From assembly GCF_002243645.1 (NCBI RefSeq), contig NZ_CP017704.1:2209501-2273500 (forward strand): a DNA stretch of 64,000 bases. The letters are read 5' to 3'. The notes beneath the pieces were generated by a model that was not told the DNA's origin, ran no database searches, and was given only the letters and a program-made list of their open reading frames with translations. Position 1 is the stretch's first letter, and the number at the start of each line of letters is the position of its first letter. Made by a program: the position numbers and the translations under genes. This DNA is from Peribacillus simplex NBRC 15720 = DSM 1321. Its GTDB lineage: Bacteria; Bacillota; Bacilli; Bacillales; DSM-1321. This document shows positions 29,130 through 38,089 of this stretch, one piece after another.

Positions 29130-29822
29130 CTAGATTCTCACAACGGCTTTTTTAATGGTTTTACCATTAATGCTTATATATCCTGGCAGCAGGATGTCCG
29201 TAATGTTCCCGGACATTTTGCTATTGAGGGCTCTTATGTACAAGTCTTCTCTGAAGACCTCATTCATTTTCACTTCCTGTATTTTATATAAAGGGGTATC
29301 GTATGTTTTACTGTACTCTTGAAAGAAAAACAGAAAAAGGGCGAGCAAAATCTCTCTTTCCTGCTCTCGTCCTTCCATAATCTCGTTTTTAATAAAATCC
29401 CACAAAGATGAAATGTTTTCATATTGCACACCACAGACAATAAATTCCTGCACCGAACCGCCCTTGAAGATTCCTTTTAAGGAACTTTTGGTGGTTTCGG
29501 ATAATTGTTGAACAGCTTCATAAAGTTCTTCTGCTTCCCGATAGTCTGCTCTTCTCTTTTGCAATTCATTAAAATAAGATTCCATTTTCTCATTTAGATG
29601 GTGGATCATTATTTGATACTCACTAATTTCCTCTTTTTTCGACTCAATCACTTGTTGGAGCCTTGCAATTTCTTTTTCTTTTTCTCTCAGTAGCTCCTTA
29701 TGTTCCCCTATTTGACTAAACGAGCCCGCTTCTGCTATTTCTTTTATCTTTTCAATGACCCTTTCGTCTTGAAGGGAAACCATTAATGCCCCAATAAAAC
29801 CATCATCTAATTCTTTATTCAT
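29130..29822 (-). CDS. Coiled-coil protein with GrpE-like C-terminus
   Basis: First gene of a two-gene operon with the Hsp70-like ATPase. Residues ~40-120 are a strongly charged coiled coil (EKEKEIARLQQVIESKKEE...). The C-terminus ends ILLPGYISINGKTIKKAVVRI-like text, which resembles the beta-domain of the nucleotide-exchange factor GrpE (proline-Gly-Tyr, then Gly-Lys and a terminal V-x-I). At 230 residues it is in the GrpE size range. The start has AAAGGAG 7 bases ahead. I infer it is the dedicated exchange factor or adaptor of the neighbouring Hsp70-like protein; the sequence likeness is short, so this needs a profile search. There is no DnaJ-like partner. Confidence 0.7.
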   Translation of the reverse strand: MNKELDDGFIGALMVSLQDERVIEKIKEIAEAGSFSQIGEHKELLREKEKEIARLQQVIESKKEEISEYQIMIHHLNEKMESYFNELQKRRADYREAEELYEAVQQLSETTKSSLKGIFKGGSVQEFIVCGVQYENISSLWDFIKNEIMEGREQEREILLALFLFFFQEYSKTYDTPLYKIQEVKMNEVFREDLYIRALNSKMSGNITDILLPGYISINGKTIKKAVVRI

Positions 29823-29861
29823 CTTTACACTCCTTTCAAAGTGTTAACCAACCATGAATAG

Positions 29862-30077
29862 CTACATAAGCTTGCTCTGCTGTTTTTGTACCAAATATAC
29901 CTTCTCTGCCCATTTATTTTGGACTTTCTTTACCCAATTCGCTATTCGAGCATCACTTTTGATACCAAATCGCTAACGAAGCTGACGGATATGACAGCCT
30001 TCCTCCAACTTCAAACGAGCAACTTTCCGCTTTAATTCTTCTGTATATGTATGAAAGGCTTGCCCCTTTTTTGCCAT
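29862..30077 (-). pseudogene. IS3-family transposase OrfA remnant
   Basis: Reading left from ATG 30077 (GGAAGGGG upstream) gives MAKKGQAFHTYTEELKRKVA, then LKLEEG, an in-frame TAG, and FGIKSDARIANWVKK, the helix-turn-helix of IS3/IS150-type OrfA. It stops at 29864. No orfB follows and no terminal inverted repeats were found, so only a decayed fragment remains. It lies directly upstream of the GrpE/Hsp70-like operon. Confidence 0.78.
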
Positions 30078-30151
30078 AGAAAAATCCCCTTCCAGATAGA
30101 CTGTTAGGAGAATACAACCATAACTTATATTCTAAGAAAGCAGTAGTGAGA

Positions 30152-30433
30152 TTACTTATTTCCATCAAAAATACGTATATAACGTATTAAAGATGTATTG
30201 ATAATATGATGCTTACTATCACTTTTTACAATAAAATACTCACAGTGTTCCATCCTTTTTAAGACTTCTTGTAAAACATCCTCTTTTTTACTACTCAGTC
30301 CTTTTTTTATTTTCTCCCACTTAACATCAGCGTCAAGAGTATAACAAACATTGAATTCCTTTAACAGGTTAATCTTCCCCTTATATGCTTTAGTTTCTTT
30401 AACTGTTTTTATTTTGATAAAATCCTGATACAC
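30152..30433 (-). CDS. Hypothetical protein, 93 residues, doubtful
   Basis: Unrecognised lysine-rich soluble frame (begins MYQDFIKIKTVKET, ends IRYIRIFDGNK), starting at a GTG without a clear Shine-Dalgarno. The amino-acid composition is protein-like (KKEDVLQEVLKRMEHCEYF reads as a helix and strand), so it may be a real small gene or the surviving C-terminal part of a larger one. The neighbours are a broken IS3 orfA and coding fragments, which favours a remnant. Confidence 0.4.
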   Translation of the reverse strand: MYQDFIKIKTVKETKAYKGKINLLKEFNVCYTLDADVKWEKIKKGLSSKKEDVLQEVLKRMEHCEYFIVKSDSKHHIINTSLIRYIRIFDGNK

Positions 30434-30859
30434 AAGAAATAAAGAGCAATATTGTTAAAGCTAAAGACAAATATCACCATTACTTATTTAGATACCCATC
30501 TGTTGTATACAAAAATATTTGTTAATATCTAATTCAAATTCATTAATTAAATCATGCATCAAATTTAATTTTTCCTCACTTCGATATACTACCTCATAAG
30601 TACTACTTAATAATATTCGGTATGATCATATTGTTTAAGTGGGTTGAAATAACTAGGGTTAAACCTCCTGCTTGCTGGATTCAAATTAGGTGAAGATAAT
30701 TACTTGCAGTTACATTAATATTCATTATCTACATCCATGTTCAAACAAAGATGAAGCTCCATTCTCACATGAAGAAAAGGAATATATATCAATATTTCAC
30801 AAGGGTTCGACTAGATTAAACTAAAATGCGATATTATTAAGAAGATGACAAACCCGAAC
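30434..30859. other. Decayed DNA in the accessory island
   Basis: No intact gene. A leftward frame at about 30488-30626 reads YRILLSSTYEVVYR, then SEEKLNLMHDLINEFELD and ends IQQMGI-stop. It looks like the C-terminus of a lost protein but has no start or ribosome site. Family unknown. Base composition is strongly AT-rich. Confidence 0.35.
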
Positions 30860-30888
30860 AAAAAAAGCCCTTCTCGTTTGAGATGGCC
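30860..30888 (-). terminator. Terminator of the zinc-ribbon microprotein gene
   Basis: Leftward GGCC-A-TCTC pairs with GAGA-A-GGGC around AAAC (two internal mismatches), followed by T7. It lies about 55 bases beyond the small gene's stop. Confidence 0.6.
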
Positions 30889-30943
30889 TCTAGTTATGCT
30901 GTTTCAGCGTAATCGCTTAACTTTCAAATCGCATTGCTTGATG

Positions 30944-31120
30944 CTAGTGGGTTCTTGATTGTTCGCATACATGTTTGTATGGGAACTTAAACAAATTATC
31001 CATAACAGCAGTAACACAATCTTCACAATAATAATTGACGAACTCTCTACCTTGTTCAAAAATTGGTGTCAACGTATCTATGTCAGCCCATTTAAAACAG
31101 TAAATACACATTTTCCTCAT
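30944..31120 (-). CDS. 58-residue zinc-ribbon-like microprotein
   Basis: An unrecognised small gene. The start is convincing: AAAGGAGTG lies 7-8 bases before the ATG at 31120, and a terminator follows the stop. The product carries two CxxC knuckles, CIYC (residues 5-8) and CEDC (~31-34), about 22 residues apart, which is the spacing of a treble-clef or zinc-ribbon fold, and begins MRKMCIYCFKWADID. The rest is short and acidic/aromatic with no membrane segment. A nucleic-acid or protein adaptor role is possible but not shown. A longer frame on the opposite strand is its shadow. Confidence 0.6.
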   Translation of the reverse strand: MRKMCIYCFKWADIDTLTPIFEQGREFVNYYCEDCVTAVMDNLFKFPYKHVCEQSRTH

Positions 31121-31491
31121 GATATATCACTCCTTTTTTATCCGGAAATAATTGGTAATAATCAAAAGAAGAATATGTGCCACTTGCCGACATTATTCAT
31201 GAAACGATACTATTTCATAGTGAACCCCGACCATAAAATTAAGGTAGCAGGGGATAAACTGCTATAAACCGATATCATTTATATACCACTTAACCTGAGT
31301 ATTAAACCTCCCAAAAAAACATTATTCGCTGTCTGTCAATCTTTTCCACCAAGACTTTTTCTATTTTGGTAGAGGTTCTCCCAGGGTTAAAATTTGTGTT
31401 TACTTCGTTTGATGATTGGAAATAACATAATAAATCTTTTTGCCATAACTAAAATTCCTTTATCCACTCCCCTGCCCCTTTTGTTACATAA
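31121..31491. other. Gene-free gap between island and gnt operon
   Basis: Apart from the ribosome site of the microprotein at its left edge and a gnt terminator at its right edge I see no feature. Frames on the plus strand here have no ribosome-binding sites. Confidence 0.4.
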
Positions 31492-31516
31492 GAAAAAGAG
31501 CTGCCAAAGCAACTCT
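31492..31516 (-). terminator. Terminator of the gnt operon
   Basis: Leftward AGAGTTGC, loop TTTG, GCAGCTCT, then TTTTCTT: an 8-bp stem (one G-U pair) with T tract, 79 bases beyond gntZ. Confidence 0.75.
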
Positions 31517-31594
31517 CTTATTGAAGTAAAGTATCTGTCTCAAATTCAAGAACGGTTATTGAGAAATGATTGTCTCTTTTTTTGTCACTTTCTA

Positions 31595-32998
31595 TCACTG
31601 CCAGTTTGTGTGAAAGACTCCTGCTAAATCACGTCGTTCATAGGTATGTGCTCCAAAATAATCACGTTGTGCTTGCAAAAGGTTAGCATTTGAGATGCCT
31701 GTTCGATAACTATCGTAATAAGTAAGTGACGCGCTTAAACATGGAAACGAGATACCAGAATTTATTCCCTCACAGACAACCTTTCGCAATCCTACCTGGT
31801 AACCTGTAACCTTTTCAGCAAAATATGGTGAGATTAATAAATTAGCCAGATTCGGCTGCTTTTGATAGGCTTCGCTAATGACGTTTAAAAATTCGGCACG
31901 AATGATGCAACCACCGCGGAAAATCAGCGCAATATCCTTTAAAGGCAATTCCCAGCCGTAAAGTTCAGAAGACATTTTATATTGAGTGAAACCTTGTGCG
32001 TATGCACAAACTTTTCCCATATATAATGCTTGTCTAATATAGTCAACCCACTCATTTTTATCTAATTTTTGCTGAACGTTCTCAGGGCCTGTTAGAATAT
32101 TTTCTGCATTAACCCGTTCTTCTTTTAAAGCAGAAATGTAACGAGCAAACAAAGACTCTGTAATAATCGATGCTGGTATTCCGTTATCAATAGCTTGCAT
32201 GCTGGTCCATTTACCTGTGCCTTTTTGTCCTGCTTTATCAAGAATCACATCGATCAAGGGTAAGCCCGTTACTTCATCTTTTTTCCTTAAAATTTCGGCT
32301 GTGATTTCGATTAAATAACTTTTCAGTTCGCCTTGATTCCATGTTTCAAAGATGTCAGCAATTTCATTAACTTCTAAATGCAACTTTTCTCTTAAAAACG
32401 TATAAGCTTCGGCGATTAATTGCATATCTGCATACTCAATCCCGTTATGTACCATTTTTACAAAATGACCTGCTCCTTTTGGACCGATATAGGTACAGCA
32501 AGGGTCATCATTTACTTTTGCTGCGATTTTTGTCAGAATTGGAGCTACTTTTTCATAGGCGTCTTTATCTCCACCTGGCATGATTGAAGGTCCTTTTAAC
32601 GCCCCGACTTCTCCACCAGAAATACCAATTCCTAAATAACTGATTCCTTTAGATTTCAATTCATCATATCTGCGTTCAGTATCTTCGTAATGAGAGTTAC
32701 CGCCGTCCATGATAATATCGCCTGATTCAAGATGAGGAAGTAATGAATTGATCACCGAGTCGATCGGTTTACCCGCAGTCACCATTAGAAAAATCTTTCT
32801 TGGAGTTTCCAGTGACTGAACAAAGTCCTGGATTTCGTAATACGGATGAAGCGACTGACTGTCTAAATTAGCAACAAGCTGATCCGTTAAATCTCTTGTG
32901 TAGTTATAGACAGCTACTTGTTCCCCTTTACTAGCCATATTTAAAGCGATATTACTGCCCATGACCCCTAAACCAATGACACCAATTGTATTGAACAT
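31595..32998 (-). CDS. gntZ: 6-phosphogluconate dehydrogenase, decarboxylating
   Basis: Oxidises and decarboxylates 6-phosphogluconate to ribulose 5-phosphate. The 467 residues carry the dinucleotide-binding GLGVMGSNIALNMA at the N-terminus, the signature GAGHFVKMVHNGIEYADMQLI with catalytic Lys and His, and GGCIIRAEFL towards the C-terminus. Last gene of gntRKPZ. A hairpin in the 78-base gap after gntP may tune its expression. Confidence 0.95.
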   Translation of the reverse strand: MFNTIGVIGLGVMGSNIALNMASKGEQVAVYNYTRDLTDQLVANLDSQSLHPYYEIQDFVQSLETPRKIFLMVTAGKPIDSVINSLLPHLESGDIIMDGGNSHYEDTERRYDELKSKGISYLGIGISGGEVGALKGPSIMPGGDKDAYEKVAPILTKIAAKVNDDPCCTYIGPKGAGHFVKMVHNGIEYADMQLIAEAYTFLREKLHLEVNEIADIFETWNQGELKSYLIEITAEILRKKDEVTGLPLIDVILDKAGQKGTGKWTSMQAIDNGIPASIITESLFARYISALKEERVNAENILTGPENVQQKLDKNEWVDYIRQALYMGKVCAYAQGFTQYKMSSELYGWELPLKDIALIFRGGCIIRAEFLNVISEAYQKQPNLANLLISPYFAEKVTGYQVGLRKVVCEGINSGISFPCLSASLTYYDSYRTGISNANLLQAQRDYFGAHTYERRDLAGVFHTNWQ

Positions 32999-33029
32999 TT
33001 ATTTCTGCTCCTTTTATGTAAGAATAATA

Positions 33030-33067
33030 GGCAGCAAATCCCTTCCATAAGTGGGGGATTTACTGCC
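33030..33067 (-). promoter_or_regulatory. Hairpin in the gntP-gntZ gap
   Basis: GGCAG-CAAATCCC pairs with GGGGATTT-A-CTGCC. There is no long T tract, so an RNA-stability or processing element is more likely than a terminator. Confidence 0.55.
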
Positions 33068-33076
33068 GGGAAAAGC

Positions 33077-34423
33077 CTATACAAATAAGCTTAGTAATAG
33101 AATAAATCCTAATCCAGCTACTGAAATAATCGTCTCAAGCAAGGTCCATGTTGCAAATGTTTCTTTCATGCTTAAACCAAAATATTCTTTAAACATCCAG
33201 AAACCAGCATCGTTAACGTGTGAAGCGATTAAACTTCCCGCTCCTGTAGCAAGTACAACTAGAGCAAGGTTAACGTCCGTCTGACCTAACATCGGAATAA
33301 CTAAACCAGCTGTCGTTAAAGCGGCAACGGTAGCAGATCCTAAGGAAATACGGAGGATTGCCGCGATGATCCAGGCAAGCAAGATTGGTGATAATGATGT
33401 TCCTTTGAATAATTCAGCTACATAGTCACCTACACCGCCGTCGATCAATACTTGCTTGAAGGCTCCGCCGCCCCCTATGATTAAGAGCATCATTCCGATA
33501 TGCAAGATTGCTGATGTACAAGATTCCATAATATCTTTCATTGGAATCTTTCTTGCTAATCCCATTGAATAGACCGCAAATAATAAGGAAAGCAACATGG
33601 AAGTACCGGCTTCACCAATAAAACGGATAGCTGCTAGTGCACCATTGTCTTCAAAGCCCATTGTTTTTTGCATCAAAGTGATAATCGTAGCAATTGACAT
33701 TAATATAACCGGAAGTAAAGCGGTAAATACACTGATTCCAAATCCAGGTGTATCTTCAAGTTTAAAAGATTTTTGTTCTCCTAAAGAGGCAATGCTGCCT
33801 GTTTTCGTAAATGATTCAGGTACTAATCTTTTAGCTATCTTCGTAAATACTGGTCCAGCTAAAATAACGGTTGGAACCGCAATAATGAAGCCGTAAAGTA
33901 AAACCTGGCCAATGTCTGCACCATATTCACCAGCGATAACGGTTGGTCCTGGATGCGGCGGTAAGAAACCGTGAGTTACGGATAATGCCGCTACCATTGG
34001 AATACCAAGATATAATATCGAAACTTTTAATTCTCTAGAAATGGCAAATACGATTGGAATTAATAATACTAATCCCACTTCAAAAAATAACGCGACACCG
34101 ATAATAAATGATGCTGCTACGACCGCCCATTGAATATTCTTTTCACCGAATTTTTTAACAAGGGTCATGGCAATGCGCTGCGCGCCGCCTGAATCTGCGA
34201 TTAACTTACCCAACATCGCTCCAAGACCAAAGATCAACGCTAAGTGACCAAGTGTTCCGCCTAGTCCAGCTTCAATGGTTTTGACAATTCCATCAAGTGG
34301 CATCCCAAGTGCTAAAGCAACTCCAAACGATACAATGATTAAGGAAATAAAGGTGTTTAATTTTAAGCCCATTATTAAAATTAATAAAGCGACAATTCCT
34401 AAAGCGACAATAACTAATGGCAT
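33077..34423 (-). CDS. gntP: Gluconate permease GntP
   Basis: Proton-coupled gluconate importer of the GntP family. The 448 residues form about 12-14 hydrophobic segments, with the family motif region THGFLPPHPGPTVIAGEYGAD in mid-protein and GGGGAFKQVLIDGGVGDY later. It lies between gntK and gntZ in the classical order. Complete. Confidence 0.95.
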   Translation of the reverse strand: MPLVIVALGIVALLILIMGLKLNTFISLIIVSFGVALALGMPLDGIVKTIEAGLGGTLGHLALIFGLGAMLGKLIADSGGAQRIAMTLVKKFGEKNIQWAVVAASFIIGVALFFEVGLVLLIPIVFAISRELKVSILYLGIPMVAALSVTHGFLPPHPGPTVIAGEYGADIGQVLLYGFIIAVPTVILAGPVFTKIAKRLVPESFTKTGSIASLGEQKSFKLEDTPGFGISVFTALLPVILMSIATIITLMQKTMGFEDNGALAAIRFIGEAGTSMLLSLLFAVYSMGLARKIPMKDIMESCTSAILHIGMMLLIIGGGGAFKQVLIDGGVGDYVAELFKGTSLSPILLAWIIAAILRISLGSATVAALTTAGLVIPMLGQTDVNLALVVLATGAGSLIASHVNDAGFWMFKEYFGLSMKETFATWTLLETIISVAGLGFILLLSLFV

Positions 34424-34441
34424 TGTAATTCCTCCTTGTCT

Positions 34442-35986
34442 TTACTTTGTAGCATTTATTAAGTTTCTTTGATAATTCGCAATCTGTGTATATTCGTTTC
34501 CCAATACCCTTGATAGGTTAATAAAAATCGGCAGTAGTTGCCTATATTCTTTTACAGAATCATCTTTCGGTGTGTGCTTGTGGGTATTGCCTATCATTTC
34601 AGAAACTACCTCGAAGGAATCAATTTCCCCGGTGGCATATAATCCTAATATACAAGCACCTAGGCACGAACTTTCGTAGCTTTCTGGAACCACGACTTCC
34701 GATTCGAAGATATCGGACATCATTTGCCGCCAAACAGCCGACCTTGCGAAGCCTCCCGTAGCTTGAATTCGGGTCACGGGACCGTCCATGCATTCGGTTA
34801 AGGCTAAAAATACTGTGTATAAATTGTAAATGACTCCTTCTAGAGCCGCTCGAATCATATGTTCTTTCTTATGCGACAGTGTTAATCCGAAAAATGAACC
34901 CCGTACGTCTGGATTCCATAATGGTGCACGTTCACCTGCAAGATATGGATGGAATAGCAATCCATCAGCGCCTGGTCTTACACGTTCGGCAATCTTGGTT
35001 AAGACTTCATAAGCGTCGATTCCGAGCCTTTTAGCTGTTTCTACCTCGGAAGAAGCAAACTCATCGCGAATCCAGCGAAGGACCATCCCTCCATTGTTTA
35101 CCGGCCCGCCAATCACCCAATGCTTTTCCGTTAAGGCATAGCAAAAGATTCTTCCTTTTTCGTCTGTTTTCGGCTCGTCAATAATCGTCCGAATCGCACC
35201 GCTTGTCCCAATCGTGACAGCGATTTCGCCTTTCCGGATAGCGTTTACACCTAGATTTGAAAGGACACCATCACTTGCCCCAATGACAAAAGAGGTTTGT
35301 GGATCAATCCCAATTTGTTTGGCTAAATCCGGGTCACAGTTGTTAAAGATCTTTGTTGTTGGTACGAGTTCAGATAATTGACCACGCGTTATTCCAGCAA
35401 TTCTTAAAGCTTCCTCATCCCAATCCAAGTTTTTGAGATTCAACATGCCCATGGATGAAGCAAGGGAATAATCGACAACATATTGATCAAAGAACTTTTT
35501 AAAGATATATTCTTTAATCCCGATATACTTTTTAACATTAGTTGCGATCTCTGGGTGATCATTCACAATCCAGGTGATTTTGGATAATGGAGACATCGGG
35601 TGTATCGGTGTTCCGGTTCGTTTGTAAACTTCATGCCCATCTAATTCATCTTTTATTTTATGGGCCCAAGCTTCACTGCGATTATCTGCCCAAGTGATAC
35701 AACGGGTTAGCGGCTGGTCATTTTCATCCATAGCTATAACACTATGCATCGCACTGCTAAATGAAATAAATGATATCTTTTTATCTGGATGCTGTTTCGT
35801 TATATTTGAAAAGGCTTTCAGAACAGCCTGGAAAATCTCCTCAGGGTCTTGTTCCGCTGTTGTCATATCCGGTGTGTAAAGAGGATAACCAACATTCTCT
35901 TGCTGAATGACATCGCCTTTTTTCGTAAATAATACAGCTTTTGTACTTGTTGTACCGATGTCTACACCTAACATATAGCTAGTCAT
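34442..35986 (-). CDS. gntK: Gluconokinase
   Basis: FGGY-family kinase that converts gluconate to 6-phosphogluconate with ATP. The chosen start is ATG 35986, giving MTSYMLGVDIGTTSTKAVLF as in B. subtilis; the open frame reaches 36061 but the extra 25 residues overlap gntR. Motifs: DIGTTSTKAV phosphate loop, IGTSGAIRT, and ATGGFARSAVWRQMM with the adenosine region. 514 residues. The start overlaps the gntR stop by 8 bases, so translation is likely coupled. Confidence 0.95.
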   Translation of the reverse strand: MTSYMLGVDIGTTSTKAVLFTKKGDVIQQENVGYPLYTPDMTTAEQDPEEIFQAVLKAFSNITKQHPDKKISFISFSSAMHSVIAMDENDQPLTRCITWADNRSEAWAHKIKDELDGHEVYKRTGTPIHPMSPLSKITWIVNDHPEIATNVKKYIGIKEYIFKKFFDQYVVDYSLASSMGMLNLKNLDWDEEALRIAGITRGQLSELVPTTKIFNNCDPDLAKQIGIDPQTSFVIGASDGVLSNLGVNAIRKGEIAVTIGTSGAIRTIIDEPKTDEKGRIFCYALTEKHWVIGGPVNNGGMVLRWIRDEFASSEVETAKRLGIDAYEVLTKIAERVRPGADGLLFHPYLAGERAPLWNPDVRGSFFGLTLSHKKEHMIRAALEGVIYNLYTVFLALTECMDGPVTRIQATGGFARSAVWRQMMSDIFESEVVVPESYESSCLGACILGLYATGEIDSFEVVSEMIGNTHKHTPKDDSVKEYRQLLPIFINLSRVLGNEYTQIANYQRNLINATK

Positions 35987-36710
35987 TTTCTTGTTCGACT
36001 CCTTTTGAAAGCATCTGTTGGGCCATCCATAAGTCTTCAACTTCCCCTTGAACATCATCAAAGTTTACATGTAACGACTTAATCATGAGGTCTCGATCTT
36101 TTGTTCTGATTGCATCAATATAAAGTTGATGATTATTAATGATCCGTGTAAAGTCTTCATACTTTTCTTTAAAACGACAACGCATGGATAGAAGAATCAA
36201 ACTTTCCATCACAGGTTTTAAATTATCCCAGATCATCAGAATGTAGGAATGATTGATGGACCGAATAATTGTTTCGTGGAACAGGACATCCTGATAGGAA
36301 AACTCATCAGCATCTCTGTATTTTATGGAAATTTTCATCATTTCCAGTATTTTACTAAGTTCCATTACTAATTCATTCGTGTCCACCCTTACTAGACGTT
36401 CAAATACAAACGTCTCGATGAGTATCCGTACATCATATATTTCTGCATATTTTTTTTCTGTTAAACCAATGACAACCGCACCCATTCTTTCTAATCGGAT
36501 GATATTTTCAGATGCCAGTATTTTTAACGCTTCACGAACTGGTGAGCGGCTAACACCAAAATCGGCAGCTAATTTATTTTCAGATAGGATGGTACCGCTT
36601 TCAATCATCCCCGAAATAATACGCATTCTAAGCTCGGATGTTACACGATCACCAGCTGAAGCTTTTGAAAGCCATTTTACAGGATAAAGAAATTCCTTTG
36701 ATTCAACCAT
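35979..36710 (-). CDS. gntR: Gluconate operon repressor GntR
   Basis: FadR-subfamily GntR repressor, released by gluconate. The 243 residues hold an N-terminal winged helix-turn-helix (LAADFGVSRSPVREALKIL) and a helical effector domain (EIYDVRILIETFVFERLV). The close match along the whole length to B. subtilis GntR, including LSKILEMMKISIKYRDADEF, and the operator upstream make the assignment firm. First gene of the operon. Confidence 0.96.
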   Translation of the reverse strand: MVESKEFLYPVKWLSKASAGDRVTSELRMRIISGMIESGTILSENKLAADFGVSRSPVREALKILASENIIRLERMGAVVIGLTEKKYAEIYDVRILIETFVFERLVRVDTNELVMELSKILEMMKISIKYRDADEFSYQDVLFHETIIRSINHSYILMIWDNLKPVMESLILLSMRCRFKEKYEDFTRIINNHQLYIDAIRTKDRDLMIKSLHVNFDDVQGEVEDLWMAQQMLSKGVEQEND

Positions 36711-36739
36711 AAATTCACCTTCTTGTAGAGTTCAAGTAC

Positions 36740-36759
36740 ACTTGTATACAAGTATTATA
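36740..36759 (-). promoter_or_regulatory. gnt operator and -10 element
   Basis: Perfect 14-bp palindrome ACTTGTATACAAGT (36740-36753) next to a leftward TATAAT (36759-36754). The core is the GntR operator known from B. subtilis (ATACTTGTATACAAGTAT). It covers the transcription start. A good -35 at 17 bases is not evident; TTGCAT lies about 20 bases upstream. Confidence 0.85.
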
Positions 36760-36869
36760 ATAAAAAAAAATAATGAATAATGCAAGCTTTTTGAATTTAA
36801 CTAGACTCTTGATAATATAAGGTTAAAAAAATAGAAACATAGAAATATAATATCCTGTTAACTTTGGGT

Positions 36870-37097
36870 TTAAGCAGCTACTCCGAACAACTTATGAATG
36901 AATTCAACCTCATTTTGGGCAGACTTTGCCCGTTGATGAGGTTGTTTTTTTTTTAACCCTATGCATAGCTTCGATACCACCCAAAATATATATGGCTGTT
37001 CGAAACGATTTTAATCCCCAAATGGCAAGGATCCGTTTTTATAAAACGATGATCTTGTTCCACAATGTTGTTCAGATACTGCAGTTCAAAGTCAGCC
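36870..37097 (-). pseudogene. IS6-family transposase, C-terminal remnant
   Basis: Leftward translation gives ELQYLNNIVEQDHRFIK, then a degraded stretch, GGIEAMHR, and the tail FIHKLFGVAA-stop. This is the end of an IS6/IS240-type transposase, whose DDE glutamate lies in the VEQDHR segment. About 75 of ~230 residues remain, with no N-terminus or flanking inverted repeats seen. Confidence 0.78.
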
Positions 37098-37151
37098 CTT
37101 TTTTATGGTTTTTTTAGAAACTAGTATCATTTAACACTTTTGCCGTACTGT

Positions 37152-37699
37152 TCATGGATCCAGAAGCGTTTTCCTGCCATATTGTAGGTGTTCTTCAATA
37201 TTTCGAACTACTTCTTCCGTGTTGCCTTTTTCCAGGGCCTCTACAATTAATACGTGTTCATCATATGTTTGCTTTAGGCGATCTATTTTTTTCTTTAATA
37301 CTTCTTTCCCGTAAAATTTCAGCTTTTCTCTAATGCTTTTAAACATCTCTAACATTTGTTCATTTTATTAAACTCCATTATTCTAAGATGGAACCTCATA
37401 TCGTATTCAAGTGCTGAATAGGAATCTTCATTTTTTATATACTCGTATTGCTTGTTTAAGATGTCATATAGTTCTTCGAGTTGGTGTTTTTCAATACTAT
37501 GTGAAAGCTTTCGTAACGCAAATGTTTCAAGTGCAATTCGTATTTCATACACTTCATTGACTTGTTTTACAGAAATATCACATATATAGATACCTTGCTT
37601 TGGATGAATACGAACCAATCCATCATGTTCTAAACGCTGAAGGGCTGACCGAATAGGAGTCCTGCTCATTTCTAACCCTACTATCAAAGCTAAAGTCAA
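37152..37699 (-). pseudogene. Frameshifted GntR/FadR-type regulator
   Basis: Two overlapping frames together make one FadR-type GntR protein. The first (37349-37699) has the recognition helix MSRTPIRSALQRLEHDGLV and the start of the effector domain; the second (37152-37355) supplies the rest (EHVLIVEALEKGNTEEVVRNIEEHL). The frame shift is near 37350. The first DNA-binding helix, normally before MSRTPIR, is replaced by unrelated residues (MTLALIVGLE), so the N-terminus is lost as well. Two lesions make function improbable. It follows the IS6 remnant, in an area of decay. Confidence 0.8.
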
Positions 37700-38089
37700 C
37701 TCTTACTGACCTATTACTAGTAAAGTAAAAAATCAAGCCATCATAAAAATATATCTTTGCAACTTTAGCTGAAAATCCTGCAATAATTACTGCATAGATA
37801 TCAATTTTACCCAATAAGTGTGCCTGGCTACGAATTTAGTCATATTTACTCTTTTCAATATACTTATGTTTTACTACATCTTTTAGAAGCTTCTAATTTT
37901 GTCGATATCTACTCAGAATTTGTAGTTATTTCTCGGGAAATTGTTGAAATTTGAAAATAGTGATTCTGAATGGTTGGAACAAAAGAATTTACACTTTTGA
38001 TTTGATTGCCTTAGGTTTAATAGTTATTAACGCAAATTAACACCTCAATATCGTAAAAGAGACTAAAAAAAAGGTAATGAAACCTTTTT
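37700..38089. other. Gene-free gap in the decay zone
   Basis: AT-rich, with no convincing frame or ribosome site. A weak hairpin (AAAAAGGT / ACCTTTTT) sits at about 38066-38090, close to the start of the degenerate copy A. Confidence 0.35.

Noticed and set aside
30959-31267. Rightward 102-codon frame
   Set aside because: Shadow of the leftward zinc-ribbon microprotein, which has the better ribosome site and terminator.
36905-36954. Rightward terminator-like hairpin (AACCTCAT / ATGAGGTT with a long T run)
   Set aside because: It lies within the tail of the IS6 transposase remnant and no rightward gene precedes it; the T run encodes lysines on the other strand.
37623-37814. Leftward 63-codon frame upstream of the broken GntR gene
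   Set aside because: Out of phase with the regulator, no ribosome site, no family likeness.
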